Assembly (NCBI GenBank): GCA_937892395.1
Contig: CALAGJ010000055.1
Coordinates: 1 to 29,838, forward strand
Direction: 5' to 3'
From: an uncultured Parafilimonas sp.
Lineage (GTDB): Bacteria > Bacteroidota > Bacteroidia > Chitinophagales > Chitinophagaceae
Length of the DNA stretch: 29,838 nucleotides
The notes under the pieces are model-generated. The model worked only from the letters and a program-made list of their open reading frames with translations, did no database searches and had not been told where the DNA came from. A program made the position numbers and the translations under genes. Shown here in pieces: positions 6,666 through 15,700 of the stretch (position 1 is its first letter; every line of letters begins with the position of its first letter).

Positions 6666-9614
6666 ATGATAGATACATCAGAAAAAGGTTTAGAAACCAT
6701 CATAGAAAAGCACTTAGTAGAAGTATGTGGCTATCGCCAAAGTTATAGTGCCGACTATGACAGAGACCTTTGTATAAACAAACGCCTATTGTTTGAGTTT
6801 ATCAAGCAAACCCAGCCCATAGCTTTTGATACCATTGTAAAACGTGGCGAAGATAAATTTATAAAACGCCTGGCAGAGCAAATCAAAGCCAAAGGCATCA
6901 TTGAAATATTGCGTAAAGGCATTAAGGATTTAGACCTTCAAATAAATCTGTACTACAAAAACCCCGTTTCCGACCTCAACCAAAAGGCACAAGATAATTA
7001 TCAAGCTAATATATTTTCAGTTACTCGTCAGTTGTTTTACAGCCTATCCAATAGCAATTCGTTGGATATGGTATTATTCATTAATGGCTTACCCATTATA
7101 ACCTTTGAACTTAAAAACGAATGGACAGGGCAAACGGTAAAAAATGCAATACGCCAATACCAACAAGATAGAGACCCCAAAGAACCATTATTTGCCTTTG
7201 GCAGATGTATGGTTCACTTTGCAGTAGATAGCAACTTAGTGTATATGGCAAGTGAGTTGAATGGTAACAATACTTTTTTCCTTCCATTCAACAAAGGCGT
7301 AAACGATGGTGCAGGCAATCCGGTAAACCAAAATGGTTTAAAAACGGATTACCTCTGGAAAGAAACCCTAACCAAAGCAAGCCTTAGCAATATAGTAGAG
7401 AACTATGCACAAATAGTAGAAGAAACAGACGAAGACACAGGCAAGATAAAACGCAAATTAATATTCCCACGATACCATCAAATAAGAGCAGTTATCAAAT
7501 TATTGAAAGATGCCAAAACAAACGGTGTAGGACAAAAATATTTAATTCAACATTCAGCAGGTTCAGGCAAATCAAATTCAATTACTTGGTTGGCACACCA
7601 GTTAGTGAGTTTACACAATAACGAAAATTCAGATGCAATTTTTGACAGTGTAATAGTAGTAACCGATAGAAAAATTTTGGATAAACAAATTAGAGAAAAC
7701 ATCAGACAATTTGCACAAGTAAACAAAGTTGTAGAAGCCATTGAAAAAGGAAGTAAACAACTCAAAGAAGCCTTAGAAGATGGCAAGAAAATAATTGTTA
7801 CCACTGTTCAAAAATTCCCATTCATTATTGATGAAATAGGCACATTAGAAGCCAAAAAATTTGCCATCATTATTGATGAAGCTCATAGTAGCCAAAGCGG
7901 AGAAACAGCCAGTAAAATGAACTGGGTATTGTCTGATAAAGAAACACCATACTGTGAAGACGATAACAGACAAGACGAAGATCCTGAAACATCAGAAGAT
8001 GCCATCAACCAAATGATAGAGCAACGCAAAATGCTGAAAAATGCCAGCTACTTTGCTTTTACGGCTACACCTAAAAACAAAACCTTAGAAACCTTTGGTA
8101 CAAAAACTACCGAAGGTAAGTTTGAGGCTTTCGATGCTTACACAATGAAACAAGCCATTGAGGAAGAATTTATTTTAGATGTGCTTAAAAATTACACTAC
8201 TTACCAATCTTATTACAAACTCAATAAAGCAGTAGAAGACAATCCAGAATTTGAAACAAACCAAGCCAATAAAAAACTAAGGGCTTATGTAGAAAGTCAT
8301 CCATTTTCCATAATGGAAAAATCAAAAGTGATGATAGACCATTTTAATTCAGAAGTTGCCAAGCAAATAAACAGGCAAGCTAAAGCGATGGTGGTTTGTA
8401 AAAGCATTAATAATGCAATCAAGTATTACGATGCCTTTAAAACATACCTGAAAGAAATTAACTCCCCATACAAAGCAATAATTGCTTTTAGTGGCAGCAG
8501 GCAAATTGACGGAGTAGATACTGACGAAGCAAAACTGAATGGCTTTCCAAGTAATGATATACCAAAGGAGTTTAAAAAGAAGGGATACAAGTTTTTAATT
8601 GTTGCCAATAAATTTCAAACTGGTTTTGACCAGCCGTTGCTGCACACCATGTATGTAGATAAGAAACTAAGAGATGTGCAGGCGGTACAAACTTTATCAA
8701 GGTTGAACAGAGCATATAAGCCATTTAAGGAAGATACTTTTGTACTAGATTTTTTCAATAGTACAGATGAAATAAAAGAAGCCTTCGACCCTTTTTATAC
8801 CACTACTGTATTAAGTGAGGAAACAGACGCTAACAAGCTGAATGATTTGCAAGACATTTTGGATAATGCACAAGTTTACACTCAAGACGATGTACACAAC
8901 TTTACTAATCTGTATTTTAACAATGCTGATAGGCAAGAACTTGACCCTATTATTGATACTTGTGTAGTGAATTTTAAAACTGAATTAGATGAAAATGCAC
9001 AAATAGATTTCTTTGTAAAAGCAAAATCATTCTTTCGTACTTATGCTTTTTTATCTAAAATACTTTCATTCAACAATGCCTATTGGGAAAGGTTGTATTG
9101 GTTTTTAAAATTTCTAATGCCAAAAATAAAACCAAAAGAAAATGAAGATTTAGCTAAAGGTATTTTAGAGGCAATTGATTTAGATAGTTACAGGCTTACA
9201 AGAATAACCACAGACAATATTGGTTTGCAAGGAGGAGAAGAAATAGACCCAACACCACCAATAATGAAAGGCAAAAAAGGAGAAAATGAATTTAGTGATT
9301 TAGAAACACTACTTCAAGAGTTTAACAAACGATTTGGTACAGACTGGAAAGACGACGACAAACGATTTGTATTCCTAACACAGCAATTGCCAGCAGAATT
9401 TGCAAAAGATCAAAACACTATGAATGCTGTAAAAAACTCTGATAAACAAAATGCAAAAATTACCTCAGATAAAAAGGTCGATGAGCTAATGCAAGATGTT
9501 ATTTTTACCTATTCTGATTTATACAAAAAATTTACAGATGAAACAGATTTCAAAAGACAGGTTTTAGACTTTGTATTTGACAAAATTTGGAAACAAAATC
9601 AACCTAACATTTAA
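6666..9614 (+). CDS. hsdR: Type I restriction-modification system, restriction/translocase subunit HsdR
   Basis: This is the motor and nuclease of the type I complex. It pulls in DNA from unmethylated sites using ATP and cuts at a distance. The 982 residues are a normal length. The N-terminal PD-(D/E)XK nuclease shows D134 and E148-L-K150. The superfamily 2 helicase core has a Walker A at H296-SAGSGKS, the Walker B box D404-E-A-H407, the motif FAFTATPKNKT, and later FQTGFDQPLLHTMYVDKKLR and QTLSRLNRAY. An extended helical C-terminal region follows. No lesion is seen, so restriction should work if HsdS does. It is the last core gene of the operon; the array of 7-bp repeats lies directly upstream. 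Confidence 0.96.
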   Translation: MIDTSEKGLETIIEKHLVEVCGYRQSYSADYDRDLCINKRLLFEFIKQTQPIAFDTIVKRGEDKFIKRLAEQIKAKGIIEILRKGIKDLDLQINLYYKNPVSDLNQKAQDNYQANIFSVTRQLFYSLSNSNSLDMVLFINGLPIITFELKNEWTGQTVKNAIRQYQQDRDPKEPLFAFGRCMVHFAVDSNLVYMASELNGNNTFFLPFNKGVNDGAGNPVNQNGLKTDYLWKETLTKASLSNIVENYAQIVEETDEDTGKIKRKLIFPRYHQIRAVIKLLKDAKTNGVGQKYLIQHSAGSGKSNSITWLAHQLVSLHNNENSDAIFDSVIVVTDRKILDKQIRENIRQFAQVNKVVEAIEKGSKQLKEALEDGKKIIVTTVQKFPFIIDEIGTLEAKKFAIIIDEAHSSQSGETASKMNWVLSDKETPYCEDDNRQDEDPETSEDAINQMIEQRKMLKNASYFAFTATPKNKTLETFGTKTTEGKFEAFDAYTMKQAIEEEFILDVLKNYTTYQSYYKLNKAVEDNPEFETNQANKKLRAYVESHPFSIMEKSKVMIDHFNSEVAKQINRQAKAMVVCKSINNAIKYYDAFKTYLKEINSPYKAIIAFSGSRQIDGVDTDEAKLNGFPSNDIPKEFKKKGYKFLIVANKFQTGFDQPLLHTMYVDKKLRDVQAVQTLSRLNRAYKPFKEDTFVLDFFNSTDEIKEAFDPFYTTTVLSEETDANKLNDLQDILDNAQVYTQDDVHNFTNLYFNNADRQELDPIIDTCVVNFKTELDENAQIDFFVKAKSFFRTYAFLSKILSFNNAYWERLYWFLKFLMPKIKPKENEDLAKGILEAIDLDSYRLTRITTDNIGLQGGEEIDPTPPIMKGKKGENEFSDLETLLQEFNKRFGTDWKDDDKRFVFLTQQLPAEFAKDQNTMNAVKNSDKQNAKITSDKKVDELMQDVIFTYSDLYKKFTDETDFKRQVLDFVFDKIWKQNQPNI

Positions 9615-9623
9615 ATGAAATAA

Positions 9624-9839
9624 ATGCAGCAAATTCAACTAAATATTATCCCATTCCAACCAGTTGTCAATAAAGGCAGATTTGCATTTTATGGTGAAAA
9701 GCAGAAAGGCTTTACCTCCATCAAGTGGGATAAATTATTTGAACAATTCCCCGAAGGCAAAGAGGCTAATTTAAAATTTAATCATACCGTTCTTTATAAG
9801 TTGAATAATCCCAAAAAAGTCATTAGACTTTTGCAATAA
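9624..9839 (+). CDS. Small uncharacterised protein downstream of hsdR
   Basis: The 71-residue protein starts nine bases after the hsdR stop on the same strand and looks co-transcribed. It is free of stops and has a balanced composition, with segments such as NKGRFAFYGEKQKGFTSIKW and KFNHTVLYKLNNPKKVIRLL. It has no signal peptide or membrane segment. I do not recognise the family. The decayed transposase begins right after it, so the original gene could have continued further. The ending in IRLLQ and a clean TAA give no direct sign of truncation. Confidence 0.6.
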   Translation: MQQIQLNIIPFQPVVNKGRFAFYGEKQKGFTSIKWDKLFEQFPEGKEANLKFNHTVLYKLNNPKKVIRLLQ

Positions 9840-9844
9840 GTGTA

Positions 9845-10604
9845 ATTGGAAAGTTTTATACCAATTTCATAGTCCTATAAACCATTCTCTTCGTTTCGTA
9901 GCAAGTGAGAGTTTCAATATCTTTTGATTTCCATTTTTTACCATTTATCCAACTATTGCAAAAACTTTGTATCGAAGTGTTTTCATACGCTGCTCAACCT
10001 TGGTGTTTAAGACAACCTGCCGGAACAGGCTTATTATATCGTAGGCCATCATGACCCAATTGAGCGCAGCTTCGTTAGCATCAAAACTTTAAAGATTAAA
10101 ATTGTCTGCACCAAAATCATATTTTAATTGTCTGATCCTGTTTTCACAATTGGCTCTTTGCTTATACAGGTGCCAAAACTGCTGGGGGTGGTAAGGTAAG
10201 ATTTGTGATGCAGCAACTGTGGTGGTAATTATTGTAGATGCCTTCATCCTCAAATAATTTAAATGGTATTGGATAAAAAGCCCTGAAAATTATTGCTTGA
10301 GTAAGCATTGCCATCCCGCAGCCAGAAGTTGGCCACCATTTTGGCTTCTTCAATAAAAGCGAGTAAAGGATGGTGGCTGTTTCTGCCTGGTTTCTTTGGA
10401 TTGTAGCCCCTGAAACTTCCTGCCTGCGTGCCGAACCGAGTAAAAATGGTGGCATCTACATCCGGTATATAGTTATTAAACTGAAAGTTGCCGAAGAATA
10501 ATTGGTAAAGTGGCGTAAAAACATCGTGATTTACTGTTGTATTGTGCTTATTTAAAAAGCGTTGAAAGGATTTACATCCAGCCATTTGATAAAATCCCCA
10601 ACAT
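9845..10604 (-). pseudogene. Decayed IS1380-type transposase
   Basis: Read on the minus strand, the first part matches the middle of IS1380-family DDE transposases: GCKSFQRFLNKHNTTVN, then NYIPDVDATIFTRFGTQAG (first catalytic Asp region) and GYNPKKPGRNSHHPLLAF. After FQGFLSNTI a large internal stretch is missing. The frame then shifts into FKLFEDEGIYNNY and CCITNLTLPPP, and shifts again (a run of G at about 10181-10185) into LYKQRANCENRIRQLKYDFG. Stops follow at NFNL*SFDANE and AIVG*MVKNG, and the end is KRREWFIGL*. There are thus at least two frame changes, one deletion and three stops. The N-terminus is missing or unrecognisable and I found no terminal inverted repeats. It cannot make an active protein and marks the right edge of the restriction island. 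Confidence 0.85.
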
Positions 10605-10659
10605 TAAAACACTTTTTTAATCGAAACTCAATAACAGTAAGCTTCTGAGCGTCATTTTG

Positions 10660-10678
10660 TCTAATGGCCGCCATTAGA
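10660..10678. other. Short hairpin beside the transposase remnant
   Basis: TCTAATGG and CCATTAGA pair around a CCG loop, an 8-bp stem. No T-run follows on either strand. It could be a leftover of an IS end or an mRNA structure. Apart from this and the terminator at 10709, I see nothing recognisable in 10605-10764. Confidence 0.4.
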
Positions 10679-10708
10679 AAATTTTCTTAACGACTTTTTT
10701 GTGAAAAT

Positions 10709-10741
10709 AAAAGGCTGTTCCCTTTTTTGGAACAGCCTTTT
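10709..10741 (-). terminator. Strong intrinsic terminator (bidirectional)
   Basis: AAAAGGCTGTTCC and GGAACAGCCTTTT form a 13-bp perfect stem with a 7-base loop. Because the stem ends in A/T runs, both strands have a U-tract. It lies 24 bases past the stop of the minus-strand metalloprotease gene and would end its transcript. Confidence 0.9.
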
Positions 10742-10764
10742 TGGTGAAAAGATTTATGCTGTAT

Positions 10765-13700
10765 TTATTCTTTTATAAATGTAGCATTACCTATTTTAAT
10801 ACCTTCTTTTGTAAATAGAATAATATTATACACTCCAGCTGCCAGTGGAGCTACTGAAACCTTATTAGCACCCGCAGCCAGCTGCTCTTGTTTTACCATA
10901 ATACCCTGGGCATTATAGATGTGTAGTAGGCATTCGTTATTCAGCTGCTTGGCTTCAATTTTAATATAATCTTTTGCTGGATTTGGACTTACCAGTATGC
11001 CTGTTATGGCTTGATTATTATTTCTGGAAGCTGTGCCCAATTGTACTTTTAGTGTATAGCAGCTACTGGCATTGTTGGCATTGTTATATCCATACGCTTT
11101 TACATAGTAAGTACCCGCAGCTGCAGTGTAACTGATACTTTCAGCTGTGGTGCCTCCGTTTTGAGAAATGCCCACTTGTGTTTGCGCACTATTGTATAAT
11201 CGAATATCATAATCCGCAGGAAGTGTACTCAATGAAACTGTAATAGTACCACCGTTAGTTATCACAAATTTATAATAATCATTATCCCCACTTGGGTTGA
11301 TCAATCCTTTTACATCTGTATTGAAAGGAATGGTTACGGCTGCGCCAAATGATTCATTATTATTATCATAACTACTCTGGCATCCGGTAGCAGTAGAAGC
11401 ACCAATATTCAGCGTATAACAAGTTGTGCTATTTGCACCATTATAACCTAACACTTGAAGGTAATAAGTGCCTGCGGCAGTATTGCTATTACTAATCGTT
11501 TCGGTACTTGTACCACCTAACTCACTACGCTTTATTTCCGTGCCAGCGGAATTGTATAAAATGATATCATAATCTGCGGGCAGTGTGCTGAGTGTAATGG
11601 TTAAATTGCTGGTAGCACTTAGTGTAAACTTATACCAATCCTTATCTGTAGCAGTATTAATAGCTCCTGAAACATTTGTATTTGTAGCCACAGTAGCTGC
11701 TGCTGCCAGGCTTTCATTTGGCTCGTTTGCAGTTGTACAACCACCGCTAACTGCTGATGTGGTAAACTGTGCAGTACTATAAGCACTATTACCGCTACTA
11801 CAGTTTGTTTTAACCCTCCAGTCATAAGTTGTAGATGCTGAAAGTCCAGATAATGCCTGACTTGCAGCCGTTGTAGCACTTGCAGCAGTTGTCCATGAGG
11901 ATGCGGCAGTAGTCTTATATTCAACAGTATAATTGCTGGCTCCACTTACAGCAGACCAAGAAACGGTGGCTCCTGATGAAGTAATGGATGAACTAGCTAA
12001 ACCTGTGGGTGCATTGCAAGTAGAGCCACCAGTACTGATGGTAAAATTTGCATTGCTGATGTCAAAGAAGATATTTCCCACAGCCTCTACTTTTATACGA
12101 CACTGTGTGCTACTGATAGATGGCACTGTAATATTTTCACTGCCATCATTTGCAGTAGATGCTGCCAACACAGTTGAAAAACTATTGCCACCATCTGTAG
12201 ATAAACTAATTTTTACATTGGCACAGTTTACAGGCGAACCATTACTGCCACCTACATTCCAGCTTATTGTTTGTGTACTACCTTGGCTCCATGTAACTGC
12301 TGTATTTGGAGCAGATACACTAAATGGTCCGGTGGTGGATGACACTGTTACAATCATATTGTCATTTGCATTTTGACCACCTCCTGCTCTGTTATCTCTT
12401 ACGGTCATTCTGAAATTGAGCGTACGAGCCACAGAAGGCAATGCCTCCCATGTGTTCGTAAGATTTCCAGCAAGGATGGTAGATAGAGATGGGAAAGTTC
12501 TGGTTGGTGAGCTGGAAGGATTGAATGAGCGGAATACAGGTCCTTTTGTACTGGTGGCAGCAGGAAAAGTATTTGCACCACTGGCATAATTATCATATTG
12601 CTCCCAGCAGTATGTAAGTGCATCACCTTCGGCGTCAGTGGCAGTACCTTTTAATTCAAATGGTGTTGATTTTGGAATGGTATAGTCTGCACCTGCATTT
12701 GCCGTAGGCACATTATTTCCTGTATTTGTTTGCACTGCACAATTTCCCGAAGTTGACTTAATATAATCTGTAACCTGCTCTACGCTTTTTGCATGAAAAT
12801 AAGGATCGCTATGTGGTTGTACATCTGTATTGCCAGTAATGCCTGCATAGCCCATAATGGTAGTACCGCTACCGGGTTCCATATTTGCTCCAAAAGATTC
12901 TGTTTGAAATGTAAACGTATGATTTGCTCCAAACTGGTGGCCCATTTCATGTGTCCAATAATCAATTACGAGAGGGTCGCCGGTAGATGCTATGTAGGCC
13001 GTGTAGCCACTGCCTTTACTACCTGCTTTGCACACACAGCCAATGCATCCTGCATTACCATCACCGGGTAGTGCACTAAGACCTGCCAACAAATGACCAA
13101 TATCATAATTGGCACTGCCTATTACGTTGTCAATAGTGGTTTGTGTTTTACTATTCCACTGGCTACTGCTTGTCCAAGGGTCTGTGGCTGCATTGAGATA
13201 AATCAATTGATCATTATTACTTACATACACCAAGCGAACACTAAAATCTACTTCATAAACTGTATTTGCTCTGGTAATGTCTGTATTTAATGCAGCCATC
13301 ACTTTTGCTACTCTTTGTGCATCTGAAGTTTCTGTACCATTAAGGCATAGCTGAGAAAACTCGCCGTTTACAGTACAAGCTAATCGGTAAGTACGGAGCT
13401 TACCATCATCTGCGCCTCTAAGTGTAGAGCCATTTTGATGGATAATGGTTTGCTTTATTTTATCATCAACGCCGCAAGAAAAACTACCCGGGTTTTTATT
13501 GCTGCTTCTTGAAAATACAGCACAGGTATTTGCATTGAGCGAATTGATATAATAAGAAGACCCATCCTGTGCTAATACCATTGCATTAAAACCAAAAGGA
13601 GATATATCGCACCTCAAATAATATCCCGGATGTTCAAGGCTTTCACCGGCATAAGATGCAAAACCGGGAAACTTTTTCAATAATCCTTTTTCCATTACCG

Positions 13701-13995
13701 GGGCATTTACAATTCTGAAACGCTCCATACCGCCGCCCGGCATTGGTAGGCTAATGATGAAAGTGGAAGCCTTCAGTTTAAAAGAACTGTTTTCTTCTGG
13801 TACTGCCGCAAGAAAATTGGCAGCATCTTTTAATTGTATTTGGTATAAATCATAACTATCCGGTTTATAATTTTTTTTGAAAAGCCCTTGTTCCTGAATA
13901 GCAGATAGATTGGCTTTTGTCCACCATTTTTTGTTTTGAGCAAATGCGGACATGGTGAGCAGTACAAGGCTGCCAATGAGATAAAACTTCCTCAT
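10765..13995 (-). CDS. Secreted M12B-type metallopeptidase with FN3, PPC and T9SS sorting domains
   Basis: This is a large secreted zinc protease of 1076 residues. The signal peptide is about 1-19 (cleavage near SAFA|Q). A pro-region follows, then a reprolysin-like catalytic domain (about 200-425). Its zinc site is H349-E-M-G-H353-Q-F-G-A-N-H359, with a Met-turn at TIM381-G. Downstream come a PKD-like region (429-550), an Ig-like module (556-655), one fibronectin type III domain (660-747) and two bacterial pre-peptidase C-terminal domains (753-864 and 872-984) that share LSTLPADYDI. A T9SS type A sorting domain (998-1076, starting GILVSPNPAKDYIKI) ends the protein. It should be exported by Sec, moved across the outer membrane by the type IX system and released or anchored. 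It stands alone and ends at a strong terminator. The substrate is unknown. Confidence 0.93.
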   Translation of the reverse strand: MRKFYLIGSLVLLTMSAFAQNKKWWTKANLSAIQEQGLFKKNYKPDSYDLYQIQLKDAANFLAAVPEENSSFKLKASTFIISLPMPGGGMERFRIVNAPVMEKGLLKKFPGFASYAGESLEHPGYYLRCDISPFGFNAMVLAQDGSSYYINSLNANTCAVFSRSSNKNPGSFSCGVDDKIKQTIIHQNGSTLRGADDGKLRTYRLACTVNGEFSQLCLNGTETSDAQRVAKVMAALNTDITRANTVYEVDFSVRLVYVSNNDQLIYLNAATDPWTSSSQWNSKTQTTIDNVIGSANYDIGHLLAGLSALPGDGNAGCIGCVCKAGSKGSGYTAYIASTGDPLVIDYWTHEMGHQFGANHTFTFQTESFGANMEPGSGTTIMGYAGITGNTDVQPHSDPYFHAKSVEQVTDYIKSTSGNCAVQTNTGNNVPTANAGADYTIPKSTPFELKGTATDAEGDALTYCWEQYDNYASGANTFPAATSTKGPVFRSFNPSSSPTRTFPSLSTILAGNLTNTWEALPSVARTLNFRMTVRDNRAGGGQNANDNMIVTVSSTTGPFSVSAPNTAVTWSQGSTQTISWNVGGSNGSPVNCANVKISLSTDGGNSFSTVLAASTANDGSENITVPSISSTQCRIKVEAVGNIFFDISNANFTISTGGSTCNAPTGLASSSITSSGATVSWSAVSGASNYTVEYKTTAASSWTTAASATTAASQALSGLSASTTYDWRVKTNCSSGNSAYSTAQFTTSAVSGGCTTANEPNESLAAAATVATNTNVSGAINTATDKDWYKFTLSATSNLTITLSTLPADYDIILYNSAGTEIKRSELGGTSTETISNSNTAAGTYYLQVLGYNGANSTTCYTLNIGASTATGCQSSYDNNNESFGAAVTIPFNTDVKGLINPSGDNDYYKFVITNGGTITVSLSTLPADYDIRLYNSAQTQVGISQNGGTTAESISYTAAAGTYYVKAYGYNNANNASSCYTLKVQLGTASRNNNQAITGILVSPNPAKDYIKIEAKQLNNECLLHIYNAQGIMVKQEQLAAGANKVSVAPLAAGVYNIILFTKEGIKIGNATFIKE

Positions 13996-14147
13996 GTGTG
14001 AATCAATTTTTTGTGATGATGAATAAATAATTACAATAGAATGTTATGGCAAGAGTATTCTTTTGTTTTCAAAAAAGTAGAGGAAAAAAGCAATTCTGTT
14101 GAGGTGGTGAATGTAGGGAACCAGATTGTTTGGAACAAAAAAATGTT

Positions 14148-14167
14148 AACAAAAAACACTTTTTGTT
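14148..14167 (-). terminator. Possible weak terminator of the DUF4249 gene
   Basis: AACAAAAA and TTTTTGTT form an 8-bp, AT-rich stem with an ACAC loop. On the minus strand a T-run follows shortly after. It lies between the DUF4249 stop and the metalloprotease start. The rest of 13996-14194 shows no gene. Confidence 0.4.
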
Positions 14168-14194
14168 TATAAAGAGATAATCTGTATATAGGAA

Positions 14195-15097
14195 TTATTC
14201 GGGGATGATGATACTTCTATATTGAGCAGCATATCCTGTAAATGCGCCAAGTGCTCCATTAGAAATATTGCCCAATACTTTTATTGGCGATGAAAATGGA
14301 TTGCCATTGCTTTGATATGCATATTCCCAAGTGCGCCAAAAATCATAAGCGGGCAAATCAATATTGCAGAATTTAAAAGTAACAGTATCTCCATGATTAA
14401 AGAAACCAAAATCATCATCATTCAAATCTAAACTATCATTTCTATTATAGCCTTTTGGTATTTGAAATGTATATTTGGTACCATCTACTACACGGTCGTC
14501 AAATGCAGAGGTGTAACCAGGATAAAAAAGTTCATCGTTAGTAGCCGTAAAATATCTCACATAGTTACCTAAACCGGGTGGGTCATTGAACAGACCATAG
14601 AGTACCACTTTTCCTGTATCATTTACATCCGGTGATGCTTGCCACCATAGAGAGTCGCAGGTTTTGGTAAGTTCGGGTATGGTGGTAGATGCTGTATAGG
14701 ATGCGCCATCTGTGGTAGTAATGTTTATAGTGTAAGCCTTGCCAAATCTGCCATAAATAACTTCACGTGGTTTTGTAATATCGCAGGTATAATAATAAAA
14801 AGTGTAACCACTATCGTTAGTTATGCTAAGCTCAATAAGTTTTGCAGTATCACTACCATTGCTAATGCTTACAATGGCATCATGTTCAAATGAATTTGAC
14901 AATTGCTCTGTGGAAAAACTATTGAAATAATTCAAAGATCTGCTAAGCACTATAACAGGAAGGCTATTGTTTTCAATGGAAGCATCCACTACTAATTTAG
15001 GATCAGTCTGGTCAAGCTGGAGCGATATATTTCGCTCACATCCAATAAGTGTTGTGAGAAAAAGAAATAGAATATATTTAGTGTATCGTGTTTTCAT
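14195..15097 (-). CDS. DUF4249 family lipoprotein
   Basis: The 300-residue protein belongs to the DUF4249 family of Bacteroidota envelope lipoproteins. It has a lipoprotein signal, KTRYTKYILFLFLTTLIGC, with Cys20 as the lipidated residue. The mature part is rich in beta strands and begins with ERNISLQLDQTDPKLVVDAS, a typical opening for this family. Members usually sit beside a TonB-dependent receptor gene and are thought to work as its surface partner. Here no receptor adjoins, so it is an orphan copy. The frame allows an ATG nine bases earlier (15106); I prefer 15097 because it gives a clean lysine/arginine-rich signal start. It is divergent from rlmH. Confidence 0.82.
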   Translation of the reverse strand: MKTRYTKYILFLFLTTLIGCERNISLQLDQTDPKLVVDASIENNSLPVIVLSRSLNYFNSFSTEQLSNSFEHDAIVSISNGSDTAKLIELSITNDSGYTFYYYTCDITKPREVIYGRFGKAYTINITTTDGASYTASTTIPELTKTCDSLWWQASPDVNDTGKVVLYGLFNDPPGLGNYVRYFTATNDELFYPGYTSAFDDRVVDGTKYTFQIPKGYNRNDSLDLNDDDFGFFNHGDTVTFKFCNIDLPAYDFWRTWEYAYQSNGNPFSSPIKVLGNISNGALGAFTGYAAQYRSIIIPE

Positions 15098-15199
15098 TGT
15101 CAGCATGCAAAATTAAAGATTGAAATTTATACCAAACAGATATAAATGTAAATCGTTTTGTTTGTATCCATATTTTTTGCAAATCAGAAAATTGATAAG

Positions 15200-15664
15200 A
15201 TGAAAATTAAAATATGGACAGTTGGAAAAAATCATGAAGGATATGTGTCAGAAGGTATTGAACTATTTACCAAAAGAATCAATCATTATTGTGAAACCAA
15301 CTGGATATTAATACCATCCTCGAAAGCCAGTTTGCCAGAAATCATAAAAAAAGAAGAAGGGGAAATGGTTTTACAAAGATTGCAACAAGAAGATTATTTG
15401 ATTTTACTCGATGAAAGAGGAACAAATTGGAATAATCAGCAAATTGCGAAAGAGATTGAAAAATGTCAAAACATAGCTGTAAAGCAATTAGTCTTTCTGA
15501 TAGGTGGAGCTTATGGTGTAGATTCTCGAATAGTGAACAGGGCAAATGCCACTTGGAGTTTGAGTAAATTAGTATTTCCACATATGTTAGTAAGATTGAT
15601 ATTGGCTGAGCAGATTTATAGGAGTTTTACCATATTGCGCAATGAAAAATACCATCACATATAA
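15200..15664 (+). CDS. rlmH: 23S rRNA (pseudouridine1915-N3)-methyltransferase RlmH
   Basis: RlmH is a SPOUT-class methyltransferase that methylates N3 of pseudouridine 1915 in helix 69 of 23S rRNA, using S-adenosylmethionine, on assembled 70S ribosomes. The 154 residues match the E. coli length (155). The family's features are all present: MKIKIWTVGK start, LLDERG, the SAM-binding FLIGGAYGVD and the C-terminal knot HMLVRLILAEQIYRSFTILR ending in YHHI. An in-frame ATG exists at 15158 but gives a non-homologous extension, so I chose 15200. The 102 bases upstream form a divergent gap with the DUF4249 gene. Confidence 0.97.
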   Translation: MKIKIWTVGKNHEGYVSEGIELFTKRINHYCETNWILIPSSKASLPEIIKKEEGEMVLQRLQQEDYLILLDERGTNWNNQQIAKEIEKCQNIAVKQLVFLIGGAYGVDSRIVNRANATWSLSKLVFPHMLVRLILAEQIYRSFTILRNEKYHHI

Positions 15665-15700
15665 ACAATGTAAATATTAAACTAAACCCATACTGCACAA

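Noticed and set aside
11585..12376. Plus-strand open frames opposite the metalloprotease gene
   Set aside because: They arise from the Ser/Thr/Ala-rich repeat domains of the minus-strand gene and show no domain or start context.
15158..15199. Earlier in-frame start for rlmH
   Set aside because: It adds 14 residues not found in the family; MKIKIWTVGK is the standard N-terminus.
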